DNA from: Actinomyces sp. oral taxon 170 str. F0386
GTDB taxonomy: Bacteria > Actinomycetota > Actinomycetes > Actinomycetales > Actinomycetaceae
NCBI RefSeq assembly: GCF_000195595.1
Contig: NZ_GL882539.1
Span: 152,060 to 202,023 of the forward strand
Reading direction: 5' to 3'
Length of the DNA stretch: 49,964 nucleotides
In this document: in pieces, positions 25,651-34,078 of the stretch
How the letters are laid out: each line of letters opens with the position of its first letter
Position numbering within the stretch: the first letter of the stretch is position 1
Notes under the pieces: generated by a model
What the model was told of the DNA's origin: nothing
Database searches by the model: none
What the model saw: only the letters and a program-made list of their open reading frames with translations
Position numbers and translations under genes: made by a program

Positions 25651-25694
25651 GATGGGTCCTCTCAGGAATCATGTGGGGGAGTTGTACACGAAAT

Positions 25695-25748
25695 ACAATA
25701 CCGGCCGGTTGTCCCCGCACCGTCGCCGATCTGTCGCAGAACTGCGAC
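25695..25748 (-). promoter_or_regulatory. Promoter and operator of DUF3060-regulator-kinase transcript
   Basis: GTCGCAG (25733-25739) and CTGCGAC (25742-25748) form an inverted repeat with two bases between. A further GTCGC begins at 25722, 11 bases before the one at 25733. A candidate -10 box TATTGT (minus strand, 25700-25695) is about 40 bases from the repeat centre. The segment aligns with the promoter of the next copy at 26625-26680. Confidence 0.65.
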
Positions 25749-25861
25749 GGGGACCGCGATGATGCTCACGGAAGAAAAACGCCTGTGCGACCGAGGACGT
25801 TCGACGTCGTCGGGGACGGGAATCCGGTCACCGGACGCGTGGAATACCCCCGGCCAAGGCC

Positions 25862-26003
25862 AGCGGCTGAGCCACGCCACGGGCGCGGCGCAATACCGCA
25901 CGGATCCGGGAGGCAAGCTCGGCGGGGTCGAAGGGCTTGGACAAGTAGTCGTCGACGAGCAGGACGGTGGCGGACGGAACCGGTGCGGCAGGCTGAGTCA
26001 AGT
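25862..26003 (-). pseudogene. Remnant of a duplicated response regulator gene
   Basis: About 140 bases that align in two blocks with the intact regulator. The right block (to about 25950) matches its 5' end near 24990-25040 (GACGAGCAGGACGGTGGCGG), and the left block matches codons around 24632-24722 (GGCGGGGTCGAAGGGCTTGG). Some 270 bases between these blocks are missing; GTCGTCG is present at both original borders, so a short-repeat deletion is likely. The piece has lost the phosphorylation site and the whole DNA-binding domain. It lies right after DUF3060 copy b, the same order as in the intact copy. Confidence 0.85.
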
Positions 26004-26013
26004 CATGGCAGTC

Positions 26014-26580
26014 TCACTGGGAGAGCTTCCCAGTGGTGTTGTTGACGCCAGTGTCCTGGATGTCGGGGTCATCACCCAGCCAGTGGACGGTAACGTTGGA
26101 GCCCATGATGCGAAGATGCTTGATGTCGCGGGCGTAGACAGTAACGTCCGAGCCTCGGATAGTCACCGTGTCCACATCCTCGGCGGCGACCTTAACCTCG
26201 GATCCCCCAACGTTCAGATCTCCGATGCTACCGACCAGGTTGTAGGTAAGTCCGTCGCCCACGACGGAAATGTCGCGTAAGACCTCCTCGCGCTCCCCCG
26301 TGCTGATGATGTCCTTCCAGGTGGGGTCCGTGATGGGGACGGCGGTGGCCTGAGCCGAGCCGCCGGAGGAGGGCTGGGAGTCGGTTGTCGCCGCTCCCTG
26401 GGCATCGGTTTTGGACGAGTCCTTGGAGTCAGCACTCTGAGAGTCCTCCTGCTCGGCCTGGGCGGCCGGCGTGTCGGAGTCCCCGGAGCCGGGACCGTTG
26501 ACGGACAGGGAGCAGGCGCCCAGGCTGACGGACAGGGCCAGGGCGGCGGTACCGGCGAGAACGATCTTGGGCAGACGCAT
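26014..26580 (-). CDS. DUF3060 lipoprotein (copy b)
   Basis: A 188-residue predicted lipoprotein and close paralogue of copy a. The first 22 residues (MRLPKIVLAGTAALALSVSL then GA) are identical, with lipobox LGAC (Cys23) then SLSVNGPG. The linker is shorter and more Gln/Asp/Ser-rich. The C-terminal domain has LTYNLVGSIGDLNVGGSEVK, VAAEDVDTVTIRGSDVTVYA and RDIKHLRIMGSNVTVHWLGD, and ends NNTTGKLSQ, against STTGKLTQ in copy a. The DNA before the start is also alike, so the gene arose by tandem duplication with its promoter. It is followed by the regulator remnant, so it is now probably monocistronic. Confidence 0.85.
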   Translation of the reverse strand: MRLPKIVLAGTAALALSVSLGACSLSVNGPGSGDSDTPAAQAEQEDSQSADSKDSSKTDAQGAATTDSQPSSGGSAQATAVPITDPTWKDIISTGEREEVLRDISVVGDGLTYNLVGSIGDLNVGGSEVKVAAEDVDTVTIRGSDVTVYARDIKHLRIMGSNVTVHWLGDDPDIQDTGVNNTTGKLSQ

Positions 26581-26624
26581 AACGGGTTCCTCTCAGGAAT
26601 CATGTGGGGAGTTACACGCAAGAT

Positions 26625-26680
26625 ATAATATCGGCCGGTTACCTCCTCCTCGTCGCAGCGCTGTCGCCGAGAACTGTGAC
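26625..26680 (-). promoter_or_regulatory. Promoter and altered operator of DUF3060 copy b
   Basis: A -10 box TATTAT (minus strand, 26630-26625) and, about 40 bases away, CTGTCGCCGAGAACTGTGAC. The half nearer the promoter (CTGTCGC) keeps the spacing seen at the other two promoters; the far half is shifted by two bases and has CTGTGAC for CTGCGAC. GTCGC also occurs 11 bases away, at 26652, so the direct repeat is intact while the inverted repeat is not. Confidence 0.6.
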
Positions 26681-26776
26681 ACGGGCCGCGATGATGATTA
26701 CGGGGTACTCGGCTTACGCGGACGGGGACATTCTGCGCCGTCGGGGCCCCTTGCTCACAGTCGGGGGCATTCGACG

Positions 26777-26807
26777 CGGTCGGGGACAGGAATCTGGTCC
26801 CCGACCG
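26777..26807 (-). terminator. Terminator after topA
   Basis: CGGTCGGGGAC (26777-26787) pairs perfectly with GTCCCCGACCG (26797-26807) around a nine-base loop, 76 bases after the topA stop. A decayed version lies at about 25815-25845 before DUF3060 copy a, so this hairpin was inside the duplicated unit. Confidence 0.7.
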
Positions 26808-26882
26808 GAGGGGACGCACCCCGGCGTGTGGAATGTCCCCGGCCAAGGCCGACGGCGGCGGCCAGCGCCACCGCCGCGGCCC

Positions 26883-29867
26883 TCAGCCCTCCTTCGAGGC
26901 GGCCGCCTTGCTCGTCGCCGTCGTCTTCTTGGTGGCGGTCCTTGCCGCGGTCTTCTTGGTGGTGGTCTTCTTCGCCGTCGTCTTCTTGGCGGCGGTCTTG
27001 CGCGCGGGCTTCTTGGCCGGGCCCTTGGCGCGTTTCTCGGCGAGCAGCTCGAAGGCGCGCTCGGGCGTGACGGTGGCCGGGTCGTCGCCGCGACGCAGGG
27101 TCACATTGGTCTCCCCGTCGGTGAAGTAGGGGCCGAAGCGGCCGTCCTTGATGACCACGGGCTTACCGGTGGCCGGGTCCTCACCGAGCTCGCGCAGCGG
27201 CCCGCGGGCGGCCGCCTGTCCCCGGCGCCGCTTGGGCTGAGCGAAGAGCTCCAGGGCCTGCTCCAGGGTAACGGTGAAGATCTGCTCCTCGGTCTCCAGG
27301 GAGCGCGAGTCCGTCCCCTTCTTGAGGTAGGGCCCGTAACGGCCGTTCTGGGCGGTGATGTCCGTCCCCGACTCCGGGTCCTGCCCGACGACGCGCGGCA
27401 GGCTCAGCAGGTCCAGGGCCTGCTCCAGGGTCACCGTGGACAGGTCCATGGAGCGCAGGAGGCTGGCCGTGCGGGGCTTGGGCTTGGCTGTCTTGGTGGT
27501 CTTCTTCCTGGTCTTCGCGGTCTTCGTAGACCTCGCCGACTTCTTGGTCGCTGCCTCACCGGCCGAGTCGGTGGCAGCAGCTGAGGCGGCCGCGTCCGCC
27601 TCGGCCGCCTCCTCGGGGTCGGGCAGTACCTCGGTGACGTAGGGGCCGTACCGGCCGTCCTTGGCGATGATGACGCGCCCACTGACCGGGTCGATGCCCA
27701 GCTCACGGCCGTCGTCAGCGGCCCGGGCGAAGAGCTCACGGGCCTTGTCCACCGTCAGCTCGTCGGGGGCGACGTCGGCGGGTACGTTGGCGCGCTTGCC
27801 CTCGCCGTCCTCCAGGTAGGGACCGTAGCGCCCCACCCGCAGAGTGATGCCCTCGCCGATCTCGATGGAGTTGACGGCCCGGGCGTCGATCTCACCGAGG
27901 TTGTCCACCAGGCCCTTGAGCCCCTGGGCCCGCAGCTCGGCGGCGGAGGCGGCGGCCGTGTCCAGCTCACCGGTGGCCGCGGCCTGAGCGATCTCCTGTG
28001 CGACGGCGTCGGAGGCGCCCTGACCGTTGTAGAAGCGCCGCAGCCAGGCGACCCTCTCCTCCTCTCCGGCGGCGATCCGGTCCAGGTCGCGCTCCATGGA
28101 GGCGGTGAAGTCGTAGTCGACGAGCTCGGTGAAGTTCTCCTCCAGCAGGCGGGTGACGGCGAAGGCGAGCCAGGTCGGCACCAGGGCCTGGCCGCGGTGG
28201 TCGACGTAGCCGCGGTCGGAGATCGTGGACATGGTGGCCGCATACGTCGAAGGGCGGCCGATCTCACGCTCCTCGAGGGCCTTGACCAGGGAGGCCTCGG
28301 TGTAGCGCGGCGGCGGCGTCGTCTCGTGGCCGGAGGCCTCGGCGGACAGGGCGGCGAGCTCCTGACCGGTGATCATCGCGGGCAGGCGCACATCCTTGGA
28401 GTCCTTGGTGGAGGCGCCGGAGTCCTCCTGGTAGCGCTCGGCGTCGCGGCCCTCCTCGTATGCGGCCAGGAAACCGCGGAAGGTGATGACGGTGCCCGAC
28501 GCCGTCAGGCCGGCCGTGGAGAAGGTGGGGCCGGAGTCGCGCGACTCGCCGGCCGCCGGGGTCAGCGGCACCTCGACGGTCACCGTGGCGGTCGAGCCGA
28601 CGGCGTCGGCCATCTGGGAGGCCACGGTCCGCTTCCAGATGAGCTCGTAGAGGCGGAACTGGGCGCCGGTGAGCTCGCCGGAGACCTGGGCCGGGGTGCG
28701 GAAGTGGTCGCCGGCGGGGCGGATCGCCTCGTGGGCCTCCTGGGCGCCCTTGGACTTGGAGGCGTAGACGCGGGGGCGCTCGGGGACGTACTCGGCCCCG
28801 TAGAGCTCGGCGACCTGTGAGCGGGCCGCGGCCACGGCCTGACCGGACAGGACCGTGGAGTCGGTGCGCATGTAGGTGATGAAGCCGTTCTCGTAGAGGC
28901 CCTGCGCCACGCGCATGGTCTCGCGCGGGTTCATGCGCAGCTTGCGGGAGGCCTCCTGCTGAAGGGTGGAGGTGGTGAAGGGGGCCGCCGGGCGGCGCTT
29001 GTAGGGCTTGTCCTCGACGCCGGCCACGCGCGGCTCGCCCCGGCCGATGGCCTCGGCGACGGCGGTGGCGCCCACCTGGTGGAGGTGGACGGCGGAGGCC
29101 TTGAGTGCGGCGGGGCGCAGCTGGCCCTCGTCATTGAAGTCGCGGCCGGTGGCCACGCGCCGCCCGTCGAGGGTGACGAGGCGGGCGGTGAAGGAGGCGT
29201 CCTGACGAGCGGCGACGTCCACCGGGGACAGGACGGTGGAGAAGTCGGCCTCCACTCCCCAGTAGGAGGCCGAGCGGAAGGCCATGCGCTCTCGCTCGCG
29301 CTCGACGACGAGACGGGTGGCCACTGACTGGACGCGTCCGGCGGACAGGCCCGCGCGGACCTTGCGCCACAGGACCGGGCTGACCTCGTAGCCCACGAGG
29401 CGGTCCAGGATGCGGCGGGTCTCCTGGGCGTCGACGAGGTGGATGTCCAGGTCCCGGGTGTTGCTCAGGGCCCGGGTGACGGCCTCGCGGGTGATCTCGG
29501 TGAAGACCATGCGGCGCACCGGCACCTTGGGCTTGAGAACCTGCTGAAGGTGCCAGGCGATGGCCTCGCCCTCGCGGTCGTCGTCGGTGGCCAGGTAGAG
29601 CTCGTCGGCGTTCTTGAGGGCCTTCTTGAGCTGGGCGACCGTCTTCTTCTTGTCAGGGTTGACCACGTAGTAGGGCGTGAAGTCGTCCTCGACGTCGACC
29701 GCGAACTTCCCGTACGGGCCCTTCTTCATGGTGGCGGGCAGCTCGGAGGGCTGCGGCAGGTCGCGGATATGCCCCACGGAGGCCTCGACGTCGAACTCCG
29801 GACCGAGGTAGCCGGCAATGGAACGCACCTTGTTGGGGGACTCCACGATGACGAGCTTGGTGGACAC
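26883..29867 (-). CDS. topA: DNA topoisomerase I (type IA)
   Basis: Relaxes negative supercoils by cutting and passing one DNA strand. The protein has 994 residues. The Toprim domain is N-terminal (Glu9 in VESPNK; Asp95 and Asp97 with Glu99 in ATDDDREGE). The nucleophile is Tyr332 in [12 protein letters not shown]. The [13 protein letters not shown] and [20 protein letters not shown] segments are conserved core motifs. Instead of zinc ribbons, the C-terminal part has four topoisomerase C-terminal repeats with G-R-Y/F-G-P-Y (near residues 680, 740, 845 and 925). The tail is rich in Lys-Lys-Thr and Ala, typical of Actinobacteria, where it helps DNA binding and processivity. The gene lies alone, with about 290 bases upstream for its promoter. 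Confidence 0.97.
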   Translation of the reverse strand: MSTKLVIVESPNKVRSIAGYLGPEFDVEASVGHIRDLPQPSELPATMKKGPYGKFAVDVEDDFTPYYVVNPDKKKTVAQLKKALKNADELYLATDDDREGEAIAWHLQQVLKPKVPVRRMVFTEITREAVTRALSNTRDLDIHLVDAQETRRILDRLVGYEVSPVLWRKVRAGLSAGRVQSVATRLVVERERERMAFRSASYWGVEADFSTVLSPVDVAARQDASFTARLVTLDGRRVATGRDFNDEGQLRPAALKASAVHLHQVGATAVAEAIGRGEPRVAGVEDKPYKRRPAAPFTTSTLQQEASRKLRMNPRETMRVAQGLYENGFITYMRTDSTVLSGQAVAAARSQVAELYGAEYVPERPRVYASKSKGAQEAHEAIRPAGDHFRTPAQVSGELTGAQFRLYELIWKRTVASQMADAVGSTATVTVEVPLTPAAGESRDSGPTFSTAGLTASGTVITFRGFLAAYEEGRDAERYQEDSGASTKDSKDVRLPAMITGQELAALSAEASGHETTPPPRYTEASLVKALEEREIGRPSTYAATMSTISDRGYVDHRGQALVPTWLAFAVTRLLEENFTELVDYDFTASMERDLDRIAAGEEERVAWLRRFYNGQGASDAVAQEIAQAAATGELDTAAASAAELRAQGLKGLVDNLGEIDARAVNSIEIGEGITLRVGRYGPYLEDGEGKRANVPADVAPDELTVDKARELFARAADDGRELGIDPVSGRVIIAKDGRYGPYVTEVLPDPEEAAEADAAASAAATDSAGEAATKKSARSTKTAKTRKKTTKTAKPKPRTASLLRSMDLSTVTLEQALDLLSLPRVVGQDPESGTDITAQNGRYGPYLKKGTDSRSLETEEQIFTVTLEQALELFAQPKRRRGQAAARGPLRELGEDPATGKPVVIKDGRFGPYFTDGETNVTLRRGDDPATVTPERAFELLAEKRAKGPAKKPARKTAAKKTTAKKTTTKKTAARTATKKTTATSKAAASKEG

Positions 29868-30157
29868 GTAAAGCCTTCCTCACGGGTGGTGCGCGGCTGG
29901 CCGCGCCTGGCGGGTCTGCGGGCGGTTCACGACGTCGGCAGGTCCGGGCGAGCCCGGATGATCTCCGCGGGATCGAGGCGATCCGGAGTCCTGACGAGGG
30001 CGTACGGCGGGGAGTCGGCTCACGCCGGCTCTCAGCCGACTGTAACGCACCACCCACCTTTTCCAACCGGGCAGTGCACGGAAAACGACTTTCGTCTCAA
30101 CAGGCGCCTTCCGATTCAGACGGCCGCAGGTGGACGGCTCCCCGGAGTGGCAGGCCT

Positions 30158-31492
30158 TCAGATGAGCTCGGCCAGGGCGCCGCGCACGGCGGCCAGACGC
30201 TGAGCGGCGATACTCTCGTCGTAGGGCAGGTGCAGGCCACGGCACTCGGCGGCCAGCTCGGCCAGCGAGCGGACCTCGGGGAAGCCACGCGAGGTGAGCT
30301 GGGCGACCTCATCAACGACCGGCGAGCCCGAGGAGCCGGCTCCGCCGCCACGCAGGTCGACCCACTGGCCCAGGCGCCGGGCCGCACGGTCCAGGCTGGA
30401 GGTGACCGTGTGCAGGGCGTCGTTGAGCTGGGCGACCTGGGTGCTCACGGCCCGCAGCACGGGGCCCAGTCCGCGGAAGCCGGACTCGAGCGCCTCACAC
30501 AGGTCCGTCAGGGAGTGCATGGCGTCCACCTCGCTGCCGTCGAGGATGGACTGGGCGAAGCGCCCCACCATGAGGGTGAGCAGGCGCATGAGGGCCACGG
30601 AGAAGCGCAGCTCGGTGACCGACTGGTGCAGGACCTGCAGGCGCGAGGGCAGTCCGGTCAGCTCCGAGCCCGCGGCCCCGGTGAGCTCGGCGATGCGCTC
30701 GGCGAGCATCTGCGCCTTGGTCTGGGTCCCGTTGCCGGTGTCGTGGGAGACCAGCTGACCGATGCGCCCCACCCGCGCCTCCACCGTCCGGGCGGAGTCG
30801 TGGGTGGCCTCCATGGTGGTGATGAGGCGCAGGTACTCGTCGAGCTCGAAGACCAGGGCGTTGGTGTCCTTCTCCATGGCGGCCACCGTGTTGAGGATCC
30901 GGGCCACGGCGCCCAGGCTCTCGGGAGCGACCGCCGGGACGCGCACCCCGGAGTTGACCAAGGCGGCCACCTCACGCGGCAGGGTCGCCAGCGTCATGTC
31001 GTGCAACGAGGAGAAGCCCAGGGCCGTCAGCTCCGCGGCCAGCTCCCGACCGCCGAACTCGCCGAGCTGGTGGCGCGAGGCGCCCCGGGCCTCGAGATCG
31101 CGCTCCTTGCCGCGCACCCGACGGTAGGCCTCCTCGACCTTGTTCCGGGTCACGGCGTCCATCGGTTTGATCCGCACCGAGAGGTACCCCTGACGCAGCG
31201 GCACGATCGTGGCGAAGACCCGGTAGTCCAGTCCGTCCACCGCACGGTTGGTGATATAGCCGCAGGCCGGACGCTGGGACTGCAGATCGTCCCAGATGAG
31301 GCGGAAGAGGCCGGACGGCATGTCCAGGTGACGAATGATGTTGTGCGGAGCCCCGATGAGACGTTCACGCGAGTAGCGCGAGAGCGTATCGAATGTCCTG
31401 TTGGTGTTCTGAATAACACCTTTCAGGTCCGTGGTGGAAAAGAAGATGTCCTGTGGATCGAACAAACGCTCGTACCCGACCTGCGATTCCAT
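30158..31492 (-). CDS. Aer-like PAS domain protein without known output domain (first paralogue)
   Basis: A soluble 444-residue protein. The first 105 residues are a PAS domain of the aerotaxis-receptor type, with IFFSTTDLKGVIQNTNRTF, the hallmark PHNIIRHLDMP and the end YRVFATIVPLRQGYLSVRIK. In Aer this domain binds FAD and senses redox state. The remaining 330 residues are largely helical, with coiled-coil-like stretches, and lack a HAMP, methyl-accepting, kinase or cyclase signature and any membrane helix. The aromatic residue often found before VxA in Aer is Arg here (YRVFA), while the sister protein has YWVFA. GGAGAG precedes the ATG at 31492. A similar gene lies 169 bases upstream. Actinomyces are non-motile, so chemotaxis is unlikely; a cytoplasmic redox sensor acting through protein contacts is an inference. 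Confidence 0.8.
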   Translation of the reverse strand: MESQVGYERLFDPQDIFFSTTDLKGVIQNTNRTFDTLSRYSRERLIGAPHNIIRHLDMPSGLFRLIWDDLQSQRPACGYITNRAVDGLDYRVFATIVPLRQGYLSVRIKPMDAVTRNKVEEAYRRVRGKERDLEARGASRHQLGEFGGRELAAELTALGFSSLHDMTLATLPREVAALVNSGVRVPAVAPESLGAVARILNTVAAMEKDTNALVFELDEYLRLITTMEATHDSARTVEARVGRIGQLVSHDTGNGTQTKAQMLAERIAELTGAAGSELTGLPSRLQVLHQSVTELRFSVALMRLLTLMVGRFAQSILDGSEVDAMHSLTDLCEALESGFRGLGPVLRAVSTQVAQLNDALHTVTSSLDRAARRLGQWVDLRGGGAGSSGSPVVDEVAQLTSRGFPEVRSLAELAAECRGLHLPYDESIAAQRLAAVRGALAELI

Positions 31493-31661
31493 GGGTGCTC
31501 TCCTTCATGGTAGATGGTTCGCGGGAGCACCTCGTCGAGGACTATTTCCTTAGTTCCTCGCACAGTGCCAGAAAAACCTTAATGACACGCGCGGGCCCGC
31601 GGAAGACTGTTTATGACATTGTCACCAGTAAGTTGGGACCTATCTTGTAGATTCCAGCTAA

Positions 31662-33014
31662 CTACTCCCCCAGGCGGGTCAAGGTCTCGCGCACCGTTGC
31701 CACCCGCTCACGAATGACCGGCTCGTCCAGGGTCACGACGACGCCGCGGGCCTTGGCCGCCAGCTCTGCCAGGGAGGCCGTCTCCGGGAAGCCCTGCTCA
31801 CCCACGGCGATGGCCTCCTGCAGGGCGGCCTCGGCGTCGACGCCGTCGACCAGCGCCTGGGCCCCCTCGTCCTGGAGGGCGCGGATCCAGCGCTGGAAGG
31901 GCCGCTTGACGCGGTCGAGGTTGCTGACCACGGTGCGCAGATCACCCTCCAGACGCTCGGCCAGGTTCGCGGCCTCCTGGCAGGAGGGCAGCAGCTCCTC
32001 CAGGTCGGAGAGCATCGCCTCGGCGAGGTCACCGATGGCGTCGGCGGACTCCCCCTCCTGACCGTCCAGGACGGCAGCGGCGAAGATGCCGGCCATGAGG
32101 GTGTGAAGGCGCATCATCGAGCTGCGGAAGCGCACCTCGGAGGCCGCCTCGTAGAGCGCCACCAGGGAGGAGTTGAGCTGGCGGAGCACCTCGACGGCCT
32201 GGGCGCCGCGCTCCTTGACGCGCTCGGAGACGGTGGGGACGGAGGACTCGCCGTCGGGGCTGGTCACCTCCTCCATGAGGGAGCCCACGCGGTTGGCCCG
32301 CTCGATGACCGAGCGCACCCCGCCGGCCCAAGCGCCCAGACCGTTGATGAGCTCCTGGTACTCGCCGAGCTGGTAGATGAGCTCGTCAGTGTCCCGCTCG
32401 ATCGCGGCGACGGCCTGGAGGACGGCGGACATGGGGTTGTCGGACTCGGCCCGCGGCGGCACCCGGACGCCCTCGACCACCAGCAGGGCCAGCTCGCGCG
32501 GAAGCGCGGCCCGGGCGAAGTTGTGCAGGTCGTGGTACTGAAGCCCCGCCAGCTCCTCGGTCAGCAGCGCCGCGCCGTGCTCGGCGACCTCCCGGCGCCC
32601 GTGACCCTCCTCGGCGTAGGCGCGTTCAGCGGCCCGCACCCGGGCGTAGATCTCCTTGACCGGGGTGAACATGGCGTGGTTGGTCGGACGCACGCGCACG
32701 GACAGGTAGCCGTCGGACAGCGGGGCGATCGTGGCAAAGACCCAGTAGTCCAGGCCGTCCTTGGCCCGGTTGAGCACGTAGACGCACGACGAGCGCCCCT
32801 GCGCCAGCTCATCCCACATGAGCTTGAAGGCACCGGCGGGCATATCGTCGTGCCGAATGATGTTGTGAGGGGAGCCAATGAGCTCTTCGGCGCTGTAACG
32901 GGACAGCGAATCGAAGACTCGGTTCGTCCTGCGAATGACACCTTTGGTATCCGTCGTCGAGAAGAACAGGTCCTCGGCACCGAAGCGGCGCTCGTTGCCA
33001 TCGACGTATTCCAT
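31662..33014 (-). CDS. Aer-like PAS domain protein without known output domain (second paralogue)
   Basis: A soluble 450-residue paralogue of the preceding gene. The PAS domain has LFFSTTDTKGVIRRTNRVFD, PHNIIRHDDMP, CVYVLNRAKDGLDYWVFATI, keeping the Trp at the position that contacts flavin in Aer-type PAS domains. The rest is helical, with the pattern MRLHTLMAGIFAAAVLDG matching MRLLTLMVGRFAQSILDGSE in the sister protein, and both end in a segment GFPE.xSLAELAA. That repeated end suggests a conserved but unnamed helical domain. No membrane segment, kinase or methyl-accepting motif is present. AGGAGAG precedes the ATG at 33014. The gene is divergent from a two-component system across 288 bases, which could share regulatory DNA. 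Confidence 0.8.
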   Translation of the reverse strand: MEYVDGNERRFGAEDLFFSTTDTKGVIRRTNRVFDSLSRYSAEELIGSPHNIIRHDDMPAGAFKLMWDELAQGRSSCVYVLNRAKDGLDYWVFATIAPLSDGYLSVRVRPTNHAMFTPVKEIYARVRAAERAYAEEGHGRREVAEHGAALLTEELAGLQYHDLHNFARAALPRELALLVVEGVRVPPRAESDNPMSAVLQAVAAIERDTDELIYQLGEYQELINGLGAWAGGVRSVIERANRVGSLMEEVTSPDGESSVPTVSERVKERGAQAVEVLRQLNSSLVALYEAASEVRFRSSMMRLHTLMAGIFAAAVLDGQEGESADAIGDLAEAMLSDLEELLPSCQEAANLAERLEGDLRTVVSNLDRVKRPFQRWIRALQDEGAQALVDGVDAEAALQEAIAVGEQGFPETASLAELAAKARGVVVTLDEPVIRERVATVRETLTRLGE

Positions 33015-33302
33015 GACTCTCCTGCTGTGTTAGGGGAAATCGGTCACCACCGGATCACCGGCAGCGACACGTTGGATTAAGGAGGCGACTGAGATACCAC
33101 TGAGCCGCCTTCTGTGCGACTACGCTACGAAGTAACGTTCTGGTGCATACGGGTGTGAGGATCAACAACCGAGACGCACGACCGCATAAGCATGTCACAG
33201 CACTCGTCCCACCGGGTCGCCGTTGGGTCTCAGATCGGTAACACAGTCGAGACACAGGTTGCGCTGTGGTCGAGCACAGCGCCTTCCTGTTGAATAGACG
33301 AC

Positions 33303-34049
33303 GTGACTAACGCCCCCACCGAGAACCTCACCCGCGCTGACGGCTCCCCCTTACGCGTCCTGGTCGTCGACGACGAGCAGATGCTCGCCGACCTGCTCGC
33401 CTCCGCCCTGCGTTACGAGGGCTGGGAGGTCACGACCGCCGGGTCCGGGATCGCCGCGGTCCGGTCCGCCCAGGAGATCGACCCCGACGTCATCGTCCTG
33501 GACATCATGCTGCCCGACTTCGACGGCCTGGAGGTCATGCGCCGGGTGCGCGGCCACAGCCCCAACGTGCCGGTCCTGTTCCTGACGGCCAAGGACGCCG
33601 TCGAGGACCGGGTGGCCGGTCTGACCGCCGGTGGCGACGACTACGTCACCAAGCCCTTCTCGCTGGAGGAGGTCGTGGCCCGGCTGCGCGCCCTGCTGCG
33701 CCGCTCGGGGGCCAGTGAGGAGAAGCCCGACTCCCTGCTGGAGGTCGGGGACCTGCGCATGGACGAGGACTCCCACGAGGTCTGGCGCGGCGAGGACGAG
33801 ATCCAGCTGACCGCCACCGAGTTCGAGCTGCTGCGCTACCTCATGCGCAACCCCCGCCGGGTCCTGTCCAAGCCGCAGATCCTGGACCGGGTGTGGAACT
33901 ACGACTTCGGCGGACAGGCCAATATCGTCGAGCTCTACATCTCCTACCTGCGCCGCAAGATCGACAAGGGCCGTGAGCCCATGATCCATACGATGCGCGG
34001 CGTCGGCTACGTCCTCAAGCCGGCCGCCGGTGCCGACGAGCGCGCCTGA
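33303..34049 (+). CDS. OmpR-family response regulator
   Basis: A 248-residue regulator paired with the kinase that follows. Receiver domain: VLVVDDEQMLADLLASALRY, phospho-acceptor Asp67 in VIVLDIMLPDFDG, Lys in YVTKPFSLEEV. Winged helix: IQLTATEFELLRYLMRNP, VWNYDFGGQANIVELYISYL, MRGVGYVLKP. These features resemble the PrrA/TrcR/CseB group of actinobacterial regulators, but an exact orthologue cannot be named from motifs. The start is a GTG at 33303, without a strong ribosome site; the following 17 residues are polar and precede the receiver. The kinase starts 29 bases downstream, so the two form an operon. The promoter region is shared with the divergent PAS gene. Confidence 0.92.
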   Translation: MTNAPTENLTRADGSPLRVLVVDDEQMLADLLASALRYEGWEVTTAGSGIAAVRSAQEIDPDVIVLDIMLPDFDGLEVMRRVRGHSPNVPVLFLTAKDAVEDRVAGLTAGGDDYVTKPFSLEEVVARLRALLRRSGASEEKPDSLLEVGDLRMDEDSHEVWRGEDEIQLTATEFELLRYLMRNPRRVLSKPQILDRVWNYDFGGQANIVELYISYLRRKIDKGREPMIHTMRGVGYVLKPAAGADERA

Positions 34050-34078
34050 CGGCCCGGGGACGCCGGACCATACCGGAC

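Noticed and set aside
20916-26580. The lipoprotein and two-component block as a mobile island
   Set aside because: No integrase, transposase, tRNA target, flanking direct repeats or clear base-composition shift is visible; local duplication explains its structure.
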